DNA of 64,000 nt from Nephrocerus scutellatus (GCA_947095585.1 OX352762.1:24590669-24654668), one strand, 5' to 3'; positions 31,966-43,515 are shown, numbered from the stretch's first letter. Numbers and translations are program-made. The notes: generated from the sequence alone by a model not told the origin.

Positions 31966-32876
31966 GTTGGCTGCAAAAGTTCTCCGGTTGACTCAACAAA
32001 AGCACTTCGGACTAGGTAGTTCAAAACAAACAAAAGTTACGTTACGAGTGCTCCTGTTGGTGTTTCCGGAAAAGACTTTCACCGTATAGAAGACTTGGAC
32101 TATACATACTGATGACATTTGCTGTCGTAATTAAATGGGCGATATTGAGCGAAAATTTCATGCCGGGCAATTTGGTTTAAAGATCAACGTAGGAAAAGCT
32201 AATGGTGTTATCAAGTATCGAAATTTATTTGTATAGTAAATGGGCGGGTTAAGTTATGTCAATGCCCTAGACTGAAGTGTCGTATAACTTTTAATAATAC
32301 ATATTACGAATCAACGAACTAAAAGATAACGAATGCATATATCTAGCTCACGTCTGCCTACCAAATGCCAGTTATTTTGTTTTATATGTATCAGTTTACT
32401 TAGCGTAAGCCAAGGAAACAGTAAATTTTATTGTTTTTAGTCACAAATATTGATATATCTTATAGAACCATATTTTTTAACATTTTTATGTCTATAAAAT
32501 TAGAGTACATAACACTCAAAAACTATTTGTTATATCGAAAATCAAAATATACCACGAGATATCTGAGAATCAAGGAATTTATTATTTGACCACAAGTGGT
32601 GTGGGTTCGATTGAAATAATAATGCGGTGGTTGGCGACGGAATACAGTGGAGAGGTTGGTCTTGGTTAATGCTTCTGATGGCGTTGGAGGGGGGCTTGGG
32701 GTGGTTTGTGGGGATGGGCCCGCTTTACAAACTCCGTCCATTTGGGGCATGGCTTGAATGGGCTTAATGAGGTTGTAGGAACATTGTGGGATTTTGAGGG
32801 CTTTAACAATTCAGTGGTGCTTTACAAACTTCTCCTGAGAGAGTTAAGTTTAGATGGTGTTGCAGACATATATACG
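31966..32876. other. No gene recognised
   Basis: Intergenic. A G-rich stretch at 32600-32840 has open frames on both strands, but their composition is repetitive and I recognise no protein. Confidence 0.4.
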
Positions 32877-33300
32877 TCATCTATGCGTACAGACAGACAG
32901 ACTACGATAAATAATACATAGCCTATATCCATCTGTAATAATATCTTCTAAAATAATATCTCCGAAAATAGGCTTAATGGTGGACCCGTGAGCTCGAGTT
33001 GAGGCACGGGTATTAGGGATGGGTTGGAGAATGGGCGGGATGCATCTGGATATTCCTTTTGAACACCGCTTGTGGAAAAAGCGATAAAACAGTGACAGGC
33101 AGGAAACATTCCTACGATGTTCAAGCGATTCGATTGTTTTCGCGATATGCACGTCACCAATAAGTTTTAACGCGCGGTTCTGAACTCTGTCTAGTGGTCT
33201 TGGGGGCATCTGCCCAGACAATACAGTTGTATTCAAGTTTAGGGCGAATATACGCCTTGTAAATAGTAGCCAGATATGAAGGAGTGAAGTATATTTTGGA
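32877..33300 (-). mobile_element. LINE family D/E, C-terminal RT fragment
   Basis: Minus-strand frames read LATIYKAYIRPKLEYNCIVW, then DRVQNRALKLIGDVHIAKTI and SLEHRRNVSCLSLFYRF, the conserved tail region after the RT core. Frameshifts occur. A second copy is at 37720-38178, and the larger LINE at 44-47 kb has the same tail architecture. The 5' side ends at a TA microsatellite. Confidence 0.75.
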
Positions 33301-33329
33301 TATTATATATATATATATATATATATAAT

Positions 33330-33397
<68 letters not shown>
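33301..33397. repeat. (TA)n microsatellite, interrupted
   Basis: Two TA tracts of about 25 and 65 bases separated by ATATTGT. Confidence 0.95.
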
Positions 33398-33400
<3 letters not shown>

Positions 33401-33652
33401 GACATTTTGTGTAATTGTTTGTATTGTATTGTTTAATTTTCAATGGGCAAGGTAAAATGTTAATGTTACCAACATTTACAAACCTATTTTTATTAAATTT
33501 GGCAGGTTATAGGCTAGTACACCTACTTTTCCACCCTTCCATTGAGTTTATGTCAACCCAATTTATAATGATTTGATTGATCAACCAGGAAAAAATGAGT
33601 AAATGCTGCATGGAACCTTAACGCGTGGTTGAAGGGAAACTTCTTTTCCGAT

Positions 33653-33954
33653 GTGGCCGATATTAATAATAATAATATTCGGCGCGACAGACCACCACTG
33701 CGGTCCACAAGGCCTAGCTTCTCGCGACCATTTGTGTTGTGCATGTATATTTTTGGACACAAATGGAAGGGACCTACAGTTTAAGGCCGGATCCGAATAG
33801 CGAATTTAGTTTTCGTGACAAGTTATTACACTCGGAACGTTTGTCACCCATTCGCGGGAGGTGGGACACCGTGAAAAATACTTTGGTCGAACCACGAACC
33901 TCCTGCTCAGTAGCTATGTCCTTTTCCACTGTAACGCCCACGTGGCCGATATTA
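33653..33954. repeat. 13 bp target-site duplication flanking SINE copy 8
   Basis: GTGGCCGATATTA occurs perfectly at 33653-33665 and 33942-33954. Confidence 0.88.
33666..33941 (-). mobile_element. tRNA-derived SINE, copy 8
   Basis: Body and (ATT)n tail (33666-33678) are typical. The head is damaged: GTGGGCGTTACAGTGG stands in place of the A-box region. The B-box region is shortened by a deletion to GGTTCGTGGTTCGACC. It is bracketed by a perfect 13 bp duplication. Confidence 0.85.
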
Positions 33955-34059
33955 CGATTTAATTAATAAAACAACGACTATGGAACTAATGTGAATTTTT
34001 GTTAATAAAATATTCTTGTGGTGTTCTGTGCCAACACATTAATACGTGCACGTATGATG

Positions 34060-34165
34060 ATTATGACCAAAAAGACCTTTAAAAGACCAACAAAATATCT
34101 TCAAAAGACCATTAAAAGATCCTCGAAAGACCCTCAAAAGACCACCCAAAAAACCTTTAAATGAC
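34060..34165. repeat. Short C/A-rich AAAAGACC repeat patch
   Basis: About eight irregular units of the type TTAAAAGACC or CTCAAAAGACC. Similar in character to the 28.3-29.1 kb minisatellite. Confidence 0.6.
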
Positions 34166-34647
34166 GCTCATATTTTGTCAAACGTTAGTCTGTTATGTTT
34201 TTTACAAGTCGACGAAAGCATATTGATATGCATCGTATTTTAAAGCAATATTCAAATGCTCCAGCATTAAGCAAAATCCACGGCAAAGTCCACAAAAACG
34301 GGCAAGAATCTGCACGTGTCTGACGGATACTGAAAAATTAACTTCAATTGAAGGGTTTTAGGTTAGGTTTCGGACACCACCTCAAAAACCGAAATCTTGT
34401 TCCGGGGAAACGTCCCCTTTAGGAGAGAGGGGCTTCCAAAGTTTTAAGCTCTTTTGTGAAATAAGGCATTTTTCTAAGGGGTTTGATGGATGTTAGGGGG
34501 TTAATTGGTCTCATATAAAAGGTAATAAAAATACCTTTCGGAAACTGAAAGCCCTTATTGAGCAGACCTCAAGGCCAGCAGACCTGTTTGGAGGAGACGC
34601 CCCTTTAGGAGAGAGAGGCTTCCAAAATTGTGAGTTCTTTTTTAAAT
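34166..34647. other. Unassigned repeat-like sequence
   Basis: The phrase GGAGAGAGGGGCTTCCAAA near 34420 recurs at about 34610. A roughly 60 bp phrase at 34478-34538 (GGATGTTAGGGGGTTAATTGG and onward) recurs beyond the next repeat at 35130-35190. I cannot name the element. Confidence 0.45.
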
Positions 34648-35112
34648 TCTCTATATTAACTTCGCGTGCACGTGGCTGGCTGGCTGGCTGGTCAGATTTT
34701 CTGATCAATTTTTAGCCCACTTCCCATGGCCCGATTTTATTGAAATTTTGCACACATGTATATTTCCGGTGACAATACTTTCTATTAAAATTTGACCTCG
34801 GGTTCGGGGGGCTCCCATACAAATATTTTACAAAATTTACCCGATTTTCTTTAAATTTTGTACACATGTGTGTCTTCGATGGAAAACACTTTTTGTAATT
34901 TGGAGCGATCGGCCCCTTTAGGACCCCAATATACAATTTTTAAATATCGCTATATCGCATCAGATCACGGCAAAGTCTGAGCTCTGTGCTTTGTGAGCAG
35001 CGCTGTTCGCTGCCGCTGCGTAATTTGGTGGATGGCACACAGTGTGTGTGTGTGTGTATCTCCGATTAGAGAATTTACAAGAAAAATTTTAATTTTTATG
35101 GGTTGTTTTTTT
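34648..35112 (+). repeat. Modular repeat family M, compact complete copy (465 bp)
   Basis: The clearest full copy. It starts TCTCTATATTAACTTCGCG and ends AATTTTTATGGGTTGTTTTT. Between lie the sub-terminal CTGATCAATTTTTAGCCCAC, two modules with ACACATGTATATTTCCGG and ACACATGTGTGTCTTCGATG, and a region ending in a (GT)n patch at 35042-35057. No frame is seen. Confidence 0.75.
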
Positions 35113-35289
35113 AAAAATTAATTAAGTGTTTTGCTGGATGTTAGGTGGTTAATTGGTATCATATAAAAGGTAATGAAAATACCTTTCATCTTATAAAAAT
35201 TAGTTTCAATCCAATCCCCCTCGACAGAGTTAGAGCCAAAAACTGACTTACTCATGAAAGTTCAGCATGGGGCGTGTTTAAAATTGGGT

Positions 35290-36150
35290 GGGCCTAAATC
35301 ATCATCATCATATTTTGCTCTAGAACCGGTCTCCGGTCCTGGCCTCCCACAAAGTCTCTCAACCCCGGTCCCGATTTCGAGCCGATGTCATCTAGTTTGG
35401 CATCCCTAAACGCTGGGCGTCCTCTCGGATCCATATGTAAGTACTGGTATGACCATTGTCTTATACACCAGCAGCTTGGATATTATGGTTAAATTCCTGG
35501 ATTTGAAGAGTCTTGACAGACTAGAGTAGGCTTTTTTGGCTTTGAGCAACCATACGCGTATTTCTGGTTACATGCTGTAATCGGCTGCTACAGTTGACCC
35601 GAGATAGTTAAAGGATTGAACTACTTCAAATTCGTGCTCCACTATTTTAATTGCGGGACCAATATTGGATCTTCTAGTCGCAGACGTGGCCACCATATAC
35701 TTTGTTTTGCTCTCATTTATGTGCAGCCCTAGATTTCGTACCGCCCGCTCGATCGGGATAAAAGCTTCCTGTACAGCCATTTTGTTTCTACCAACGATAT
35801 CGATGTCGTCTGCGTAAGCCAGTATCTGAATGGAATTATAGAGGATTGTTCCTCTCGCCGATACGTCAGAGTCTCGGATCACTTTCTCCAACGCCAGGTT
35901 GAAGAGGATGCAGGCCAGTCCATCTCCTTGTCGGAGCCCGTTATAGATGTTGAATGAGCGTATCCGAGACTGATTTGGGGTTCCGTAATGAGGTTTTTTT
36001 ACGGGCGATATTATTGGCCTCGCGCCAACCTTACTTTGAAGGGACTAGCCCGATCATTTCGCTTTTCCTGCATTGGAGGAAAATTACCAGCGGCCAACAC
36101 GTGTGTTATTCGCCCTACTCTGCTGATGGCTGACCGTCGGTGGGCCTATA
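35290..36150 (-). mobile_element. LINE family B (RTE-like), partial copy
   Basis: The minus frame 35568-35891 reads LEKVIRDSDVSARGTILYNS, then ILAYADDIDIVGRN (the YADD catalytic motif is intact here), ESKTKYMVATSATRRSNIGP and FNYLGSTV. Flanking frames are shifted. It is close to the 5.3-7.1 kb copy but keeps a better RT core. The N-terminal and EN parts are missing. Confidence 0.82.
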
Positions 36151-37099
36151 AATTGATATCAAATTAAAGGTGAAAATTAGTTCTACACAGCCGTTCTATT
36201 TGAATGGGCTTAGCCCATTTTTGACGGAAGGGTGTTTGTTTCTTGTGCTTAAAACTAAACGATAAATCCACCGATGATGGAGATGGACCTTCTGCTCTCA
36301 AAATTGCATTAGAGTTTCACTCCCAAAACCTAAATCGAAAAGGTGCGAAAATGGAATTGTTAAATTTCATAAAACTGAAAAAACTAGAAAGCAAACTGTA
36401 ATTTCAGTTTTTGGACGGAGAAAAAAAAAACCTTTTGAGTAAAACGTTATAAAGCCAACTCAAGTTTTTCTTCAAAGTCACTGATTTTACTACATTTAAC
36501 TTGAAGAAAAAAGGAATAATGATATACATACATATATGTAATACTTGACACTTTTGCTGTATTGCTTTGGCTAATGCAGCTTGGCTTACAACAACAATCG
36601 CATAAGCATAAAGCCGAAAATAAATGCAAAAAGTTTTTAGGGTTTAAAACTAAAGCCATTTTATAGTTATAGCGCTCACCGTAAGGCGGTGATAAAGCCA
36701 CATGAAGCCGAAGTAAATAAAAATATAAGTAAAGCCAAAATCTGTTCCTTTGTAAAGCCAAGCCGGCTTTGCCAAAGCAACGCAGCATTTGATGTGTGGA
36801 ACGACACTTTGTGGAACATATTTTGGTGCTGTTTGCTTTATTGACGCATGTCGCTTTGTTCGTTTTTGGTGACGTTTAGTGTTGGTAACGTTGGAGTCTC
36901 CAACAGTGTTCAATATAAATATAGGTGTTTATAAGGTCAAAATACCTTAAAAACCTATGATGCATATTTGCCGAAGCCCTACAATATACCAAAATGCAAG
37001 ATTTAAAACTCAAAAGACAGTTCGACTTGAAAGATGCAATGTACTAAAACGTCTGCACGAACGTGACGATCTCATCAACTTGGTGTTTTAAAAACTTTT
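36151..37099. other. No gene recognised
   Basis: Intergenic. AAAGCC motifs are frequent between 36610 and 36780. Open frames there have no recognisable content. Confidence 0.4.
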
Positions 37100-37520
37100 A
37101 TTTAACTTGAGTTGGTCGTGTCGCTTGCGGCGCGTTTTATGGGTTAAATTTTTTTCCAACTTCTTTGGAGTCCTTTTTAGCCAGACCTAGAGAGCTAACT
37201 TCAAAACACTATTTTTATGTTCCTCGTGTGGCACGTGTCGCATGTCGCGTATGGCGCGTGTGATGGTATGAAATGTTTTTTTCTACTTTTCCAAATTATC
37301 ATTTTTTATATTCCGTATGACGCGTGTCGGGTTTGCGTGTGGCGCGTGTGATGGTTTGAAATCGCGCCATTTTCTCATTTTTGAGGTCTTTTTTAACCAC
37401 CTTTCGCACGACCTAGAGAGCTGAAATTTTATGAGCGGCTCAATGCCAGGGGTCAATTTTTATATCCCGCGTTTAACGCGTGTCACATATGGCGCGTGTG
37501 AAGCGTGGAAAAAAGAAAAT
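37100..37520 (+). repeat. Tandem repeat with GGCGCGTGTG phrases
   Basis: About three units of 120-150 bp. Each carries CGTGTCGC or CGTGTCAC, then ATGGCGCGTGTGATGG or a variant, then a CGACCTAGAGAGCTGAAA-like phrase. A reverse-oriented relative lies at 16240-16400. Confidence 0.6.
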
Positions 37521-37719
37521 TATTTGAAATAGCCCCGACCTCAAAAACAGATATTTTGGCGATTATTACCAAATAAGAAAGGACTGTGTGTCGTGTTTCG
37601 ATGTATACATAAAAGTTTGTACCCGAAAAGCGACGTTTTTTTACATTTACTAGTTTGATGAAAAAATTTGTATGTTCAACAAACAAAATGTTTAGGTTTC
37701 CTAAAACGGTGCAATATGT

Positions 37720-38178
37720 ACTTCACTCGCTTAGATCTGGCTACTATTTACAAGGCATATATTTCGCCCTAAACTTAAGAATAACTGTGTTGTCTGGGCA
37801 GGTGCTCCTAAGACCACATTACATCTACTAGACAGAATTCAGAACCGCGCGATAAAACTTATTGGTGACGTAAGTATCGCGAAAACAGCCGAATCGCTTG
37901 AACATCGTAGAAAGGTTTCCTGCTTGTTCCTTTTTTTACAAGCGGTGTTCAAGAGAAATATCCAGATGCATCCCGTCCATTCTCGAACCCATTCGTTATA
38001 CCCGTGCCTCAACCCACGGGTCTACCACTAGGCCTATCTTCGGACGTACTCACCAATTCAGGGATTCCTTCTTTAGCAGCACAATAAATATGTGGAACGA
38101 ATTGCCCGTCGCTGTGTTTCCGCATTTGTATGATCTGCAGTCATTTAAGCTAAGCATTCTAAGTGTGCAAATAACTTG
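37720..38178 (+). mobile_element. LINE family D/E, C-terminal RT fragment, second copy
   Basis: Frames read DLATIYKAYISPKLKNNCVV (with shifts), LDRIQNRAIKLIGDVSIAKT and AESLEHRRKVSC, then FRDSFFSSTINMWNELPVAV and FPHLYDLQSFKLSI at the C-terminus. It complements the copy at 32.9-33.3 kb and extends to the family's MWNELP...LQSFK ending. Frameshifts are present. Confidence 0.78.
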
Positions 38179-38370
38179 AATGGACTTCTCCATATGGTCC
38201 ATTTTGCATGCCGATGTGTCGACAAAAAGATATGCAAGTTTTGTCGCATTGAAGACAGCGCTTCGTAGAGAAAGGACGAAAATACCCGCAGGTCACGTTC
38301 GTGCAGCATGGCTTCGTTAAGAGACTGGACGCTATCATCGGCGCCAAAGGTGACTATATCGAGCAGTATA
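38179..38370 (+). mobile_element. Tc1/mariner-superfamily transposase C-terminal fragment
   Basis: The frame from 38180 reads MDFSIWSILHADVSTKRYAS, then LKTALRRERTKIPAGHVRAA, ending in a stop. This resembles the C-terminus after the last catalytic motif of Tc1/mariner-type transposases (the usual DYSIWSILE...LK..L..EW). It directly abuts the preceding LINE tail. The rest of the element is absent. Confidence 0.6.
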
Positions 38371-39374
38371 GTATTTTCCATAAAGTTTGAAAGTTTGTTT
38401 TTGTTTTGTTTGTTTTACACATTCTCTTAAATTACATTTCCCTGTTGTAATTTCTGTCGTAAAGGAGGAATTACATCTAAGCACCGCTCTACTGTTTCTG
38501 TTTCTAGGTTCTGTCTAGGCGACATGGTCTACTCAAAAGTGTATGGCCGCAACAACCAATTTTGGGAATGCGGCATGCGGCATGCGGCGAAAAACAAATT
38601 GTGATGATATGTGATCTATTGAGTACATCCTATTGTCACGAACCGCACGTCACGGTATTCGATTAACCAGTTAAGACGTCGATACACCGAGGATAATTAC
38701 AGCGAATCCGAGAAGTTACCAATGGATCTGATTGTGGAACCCAATCCGGAATCAGCAGTTGAGAAGAGATTTAGGATTTCAGGATTCTCTACAAAGCCAA
38801 TCTCAGTTATCATCTCCAGTAGGTGACTGACCACTAAATAATCCTGTGGATGCGCGACCACAACGATATATTTATTAAATACGTAATTAAATTTTTATCT
38901 TATTGTATACGACTGCCTGACCGAACACATTGTCTCGGGAAAATAATAATATTAATTCAATAAAATTGAATAAACATCTTTGTGTTTAATTATACATATA
39001 TATAAATTATCAATCAAACTAATACTGACATTATTATTGACCGAGTAATGTGCCTATTACAGGTTGACAAAAAAGCATTTCAGCCAGACATATAGACACT
39101 TAAAGTAATTATTATTATTAATTATTTTTTATTTGCAAAACTTTCATTTCGCGTTAGTTTATTACTATGCCTATGTCAGAATATGCGAATCACCACGCTT
39201 GCATTATGGTACTCGTTAAAGGCATTTTAACTCTGATAAAATTTGTAAGGAAATAAGTGATAATTTTCTATAAATTGAGCGACTTTTCGAATTTTATCTC
39301 ATTCGAGTTAAAAATTTTAATCGAATTAAAAATTAATGACAGATGTATACAATGTTAACAATAATTTGAATTCA
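38371..39374. other. No gene recognised
   Basis: Intergenic sequence. A GCGGCATGC phrase is repeated at 38572-38592. The 38640-38860 stretch is less AT-rich and may be a transposon leader, but nothing decisive is visible. The remainder is 3' flanking sequence of the next gene. Confidence 0.35.
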
Positions 39375-39378
39375 TTAT

Positions 39379-40179
39379 TTACAGATATTCTGCAATCGTT
39401 TTATCTATCCATTCTTTATTATCAGCCACACTGGCATATACTCCTGGAAACTCTGCGCGGGCGCAACCGAAACCCCATGAAACAACCCCAGCTAATTTGC
39501 CACTGACTACAAGAGGACCACCCGAATCACCTTGACAAGCATCTTTACCGCCCGTACCACGATATCCAGCACAAATCATATTATTGGTAATTGTCATATC
39601 AACCTCTGAATAGTCCTTAGTGCATTCACTATTGGTAATAATTGGAACATGCACTTCCTGGAGGTAATCAGAGACATCACCATCTTCTTCTGTAGCTCCC
39701 CAGCCAGTAACTATTGCTACAGTTCCCGCCGTTGGTCGTTCGTCGATTAATTGGATCGGCTTCGTTGTAAAATTGTTAAGTGGCAGGCTCGCTCCCAGAA
39801 TCAAAATGGCCATATCGATATCCCAATTCGACGGGTTTAGTTTGTCATTGATGATAATCTTTGCAACGGGCACAATGAAAGCATTACCACCTGTTTGGAT
39901 GTTGGTTCCAGCAAAAATCATTAATTCAACGGCTTCAACGTAATAGACGCAATGAGCTGCCGTCAGGACAATTTTCTCCGAGATAATGCTGCCGCCACAA
40001 TAATGGGAATATAAATATTCCTTGTGGCGCAGTGACACCTGGTGTGGGTGCTTAGCAACATCGACAACTGAACCTCCAACAATACGTCCATCTGGAAATG
40101 GTACTGAAAAATGTTGTTTAATCAATGCTGCGTTTGCCACAACAGCAACAAGGATCAAGATAAGTGCGTATTTTAACAT
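39379..40179 (-). CDS. Trypsin-like serine protease, intact triad
   Basis: Intronless, 266 residues. Signal peptide spans about 1-17 (MLKYALILILVAVVANA) and a short propeptide leads to activation cleavage at Arg32 before IVGG. The catalytic triad is complete: His76 (LTAAHC), Asp122 (DIDMAIL) and Ser219 (GDSGGP). Asp213 in GGKDACQG and the SWGFGC segment give a trypsin-type pocket that cuts after Arg or Lys. Six cysteines of the domain are in usual places. It is probably a secreted digestive or haemolymph enzyme (inference). Same orientation as the two cluster members upstream. It can serve as the reference against which the two degenerate paralogues are judged. Confidence 0.95.
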   Translation of the reverse strand: MLKYALILILVAVVANAALIKQHFSVPFPDGRIVGGSVVDVAKHPHQVSLRHKEYLYSHYCGGSIISEKIVLTAAHCVYYVEAVELMIFAGTNIQTGGNAFIVPVAKIIINDKLNPSNWDIDMAILILGASLPLNNFTTKPIQLIDERPTAGTVAIVTGWGATEEDGDVSDYLQEVHVPIITNSECTKDYSEVDMTITNNMICAGYRGTGGKDACQGDSGGPLVVSGKLAGVVSWGFGCARAEFPGVYASVADNKEWIDKTIAEYL

Positions 40180-41339
40180 TTCACGACGCGAACGAACTTG
40201 AGGTTATTATCGTACTGTTTCAGGCTAGACATGGTACTTTACTTTAGTACCTTACTGAAGAATTTATATTTTTATTACACCTGCTAATCGGTAATCTAGA
40301 CATTTGTAAAAAACTAAGTTAGGAAACGCAAATTGCTGAGCTGTTAAATAAAAATTTGTTTTTACCATTTTCTTTTCGAATTACTAATACCAGACTTACT
40401 AAACAGCAGGAGCAGGATCAGAATCATAATGAAAACGACGCTTATTTCAAGTCTGCTAAAAACAGTCGACTGAATTTGTGGCATACCGACTAGAGCGCTC
40501 TCAAGTAGAAGTTGTAGAAGTTTCGGGCTCGAATCTGCTTTTGAGTCTTTCAATATTTTTTTTATACTCCTCAGTTTTGTGCAGTTGCACAGCGGCACAG
40601 GTTGAAATTTTACTGATTTTTTGTAGTAGTTATGCTAAATAATAACATTATAATGCCTACGACCAGTCCGTTGAAAGACAGACACTGTATTTTATAATAT
40701 TTTCTTTAAGCAAAAAAAGAAAATGGTAAAAAACTGTTGGTGTAATCTTAACTATAAAACATAAATATTGCTTAGATAAGACATATTAAGTTAAACAGGT
40801 ATGCGATTAAAATTCAAGAAAAACGCTATAAACATAATTATATCAAAGCTTATCGTTTACCAGTATCAAATTGGGAGTTTAAAATTTATGTCGAGGTCGA
40901 TTTGCAGGGTAGTGTTAAGGTTTTTTTTCTCGCGGTTTTGGTTTGACATTCTATTTGCAAACTATACCCGGGGTATGGATTGATTTTGCGTTTTATTTGC
41001 GAAGTTTTGTAACCGACACTGTAACCTTGCTTTCATTTCGTTTACTCAGCAAGGCGAAGAGAAAGCAAACAGAATAATTTCTCAGTTTGATGTTCTTGTC
41101 AAATTTGGTTCCGGTTTGGCGTTCTATTTGCAAAGCATTCACCACGAAAACTTGTCACTTTGGTATTGGTTTCGGGTATGGTTTGAGCTAATTGAAAGAG
41201 GCATAAATGAACCGTTGGAATGGATACGTCCGGTGCCCAGCCAATCAAATATATTTTTCCAAGATAAAGGTAGAAGTCAGTAAAAGTTACAGTATAAAAA
41301 GTTAATTTTGTAAAAAAAAGAAAGCTTTTGCCTTATTTT
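40180..41339. other. No gene recognised
   Basis: Upstream region of the preceding trypsin gene, then AT-rich sequence. No strong TATA box is seen near 40200-40230. The stretch 40910-41060 repeats 14070-14240, and 41140-41210 resembles 25.69 and 15.37 kb. Confidence 0.4.
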
Positions 41340-42125
41340 TTAAAGAATGGGTAACAAATTTTTTGACATTGTCAGAGAAGGCAAAAATAGATGTTTACCA
41401 TTCTGAAGGCGTGTCTAAGTGCGATATCGCTTGCAAGATCAATCGGAGTGATCATCCTGTAGGCAATTTTCTAAAGGATCCGAAAATGTACGGGAAAAAT
41501 TACAAAGGAATTATTTGCGCGTCCCTTCCAGCAACGGAAAAACGAAAAGTTGTCAGACTAGCCTCTAATTCAGCTGTTCCGACAGCTTAAATCAGGGAAC
41601 CAGCAGCAGTATTACTGCAAGTAAATCTACCGTTCGTCGTGTGATTCGTAATGCCAAACACCTTAAGTGACTAAAGCTGAAGAAAAAACCACCACGTAAT
41701 GCTTCGCGAAAGATTCAACGCTTACAATTCGCTTAAGAGCGGTCATTTGGTCAGGTCATGTTTGAATAAGTAAAAATAAGTAGTCTTTCCTGACGAAAAA
41801 AAAATCAATTTAGATGAACCGGATGGCTATAACTTTTTCTTCCAGGATATTAGAAAAGAGGACCTCTTTTTTAGCTGCCATCATAGCAAAGTTGGGGACG
41901 TAATGGTTTAGATTGCAATATCTTAATATTGGAATCAGCTTTTCCGAAAATCCACGATATGTTTGGACCACTTCAATGGAGATTTCAACTCGACAACGCT
42001 CTCTACACACCGCTGGTATTGTTAAATTGTTTGTTGCCAGTGAAAATATTGAACTTTTACCATGGCTACCATATTCGCCAGATCTTAACATTGTAGAAAA
42101 TGTCTGTACGCAACTCCATTAAAAG
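41340..42125 (+). mobile_element. Tc1-like transposase remnant
   Basis: The N-terminal helix-turn-helix part reads TLSEKAKIDVYHSEGVSKCD, then IACKINRSDHPVGNFL and FLKDPKMYGKNYKG. After several frameshifts the end reads LLPWLPYSPDLNIVENV, the hallmark of the last catalytic region of Tc1 elements. Stops and shifts between 41590 and 41910 make it inactive. No inverted repeats are identified. Confidence 0.8.
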
Positions 42126-42179
42126 TCGAATGTTCTTGTTCTGAATATTTTTTAAAACTTGAATAGGATAAACTTTTAA

Positions 42180-42425
42180 AAAAATTTGTTTGGTTTGTGG
42201 TGGACCCCGGGTCACGATCACTTTCAAATTTTTACAAAAAGTGTTGTTTATCTGAGATAAACATGTGGATAAAATATGAAGAAAATCGGGTAAATTTTTA
42301 AAAAAAACACTCAACCCCGGGGTCCGATCACTCCAAAAATTTTACAAAAAGTGTTGTCCATCGGATTAAACACCTGTGTATAAAATTTGAAGAAAATCGG
42401 ATAAAAAAATTAAAAAATTTGCACA
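42180..42425 (-). repeat. Modular repeat family M, two-module fragment
   Basis: Two units, each with TTTTTACAAAAAGTGTTG followed by an AAACA and GAAGAAAATCGG phrase and a CCCCGGGGTC-type segment. Neither family end is present. Confidence 0.6.
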
Positions 42426-42432
42426 AAAGCCG

Positions 42433-43070
42433 AGTTGTATGACAAATTATGGAGTATTGTACAGAGGAAAGAGAAAGGTGCGCTTCTCCACCTCGTACTG
42501 GCGGAAGATGAAGCCTACATGAAATGGCTCAATACAGGTATGCAAAGGTATTGTGAATTACCGCTTTGGCCAGGTCAAGCTGATCATTAAGCTGATCACT
42601 AAGATTTTAGCGTCTCCTCGCAGTATCTCTGACAAAGAGGAAGCAGGAAGTTCGGCTAACAGCGCATTGGGCATGCTATTCCCAGCGATTTCAGAAAAGC
42701 CTCTGATAAGCAGACTGCAAGAACAGCCTCCCCGATCATCAGTGCCATTGGGCATGCTGATCACAGCGGTTGCGGAACCAAGGTTCTGGCAGCAGGACTG
42801 CAGCAGCTAGAGATGCATGCTCCCGTCCGACAAGCGACGCCACTGGGCACGCAAATCGAAAGGAGGACTCGGGTAAGGACAGACCACTGGGTCGAAAGGG
42901 CCCTAAATCAGGGTGTTAAAGGCGAACCTGCATCACGCGAAGGGCTCGTCCGCTACCATAAGCAAGCGGTTGGCCGAGGAAAATATAACCCTTGGTCTCA
43001 TCCAAGAGCCTTGGGTTATTAGCGGACAGATAAAAGGTCTACGGAACCTTTAACCTTTAACCTCTAATCA
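42433..43070 (+). mobile_element. LINE fragment: ORF1 DUF4780-like C-terminus followed by endonuclease start
   Basis: The first part (42447-42590) parallels the C-terminal DUF4780-like stretch at 62510-62640 (REGALLHLVLAEDEAYMKWL). A basic, frame-broken linker follows. Then 42982-43050 reads ITLGLIQEPWVISGQIKGLR, the N-terminus typical of the AP endonuclease of RNase H-bearing LINEs. This places a DUF4780-like protein directly upstream of an EN domain and supports its being ORF1 of that LINE. The rest of ORF2 is missing. Confidence 0.65.
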
Positions 43071-43105
43071 AACTTTCTTTATTTATATGTGAACAATATA
43101 ATAAC

Positions 43106-43515
43106 AATAATTTCTTTTCACACGCCCATAGACGAAAGTGACTGTTTCGTACGCTATAAACTAGCCTCGAAAGTAGCCCATAACAACACTAGTTATGTTA
43201 TGATATAAACGTCTTTTGTTATTTACTACAATCTCAGCGAACACATTGCGCATGAGCAAGAATTCTCTTTTGTTTGTCGTTTGTGATTTCTGCTTCTCTC
43301 TCGATTTAGCAGAAAAACCGGTTTGGAAGAGTGAAAAATTCATTTCACACACACACATTCTCACATTTCTGCTTCTCTCTCGATTTAGCAAAAAAAAACC
43401 GGTTTGGACGCGTGAAAAATAGCGTACATGACTTGCAGAAAAGTGATCATCGTGCTCGTTAGATTGCCGAACTCTGCTACCGCCTCGTTCGTCAAGCTTC
43501 GACCTCGCACGATAA
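43106..43515. repeat. Dispersed repeat family R, copy 2
   Basis: Shares TTTTCACACG-CCATAGACG, GTTATTTACT, GTGAAAAATAGCGTACAT and CTCGCACGAT with 7826-8108 in the same order. It carries a local duplication of about 75 bp (TTTCTGCTTCTCTCTCGATT at 43287 and 43365). No coding function is assigned. Confidence 0.65.

Noticed and set aside
33154..33405. Open frame with a long Ile-Tyr repeat
   Set aside because: This is the TA microsatellite read through into a LINE fragment.
36447..36913. Two overlapping minus-strand frames of about 90-110 codons
   Set aside because: Rich in repeated AAAGCC motifs, no family resemblance and overlapping each other in different frames.
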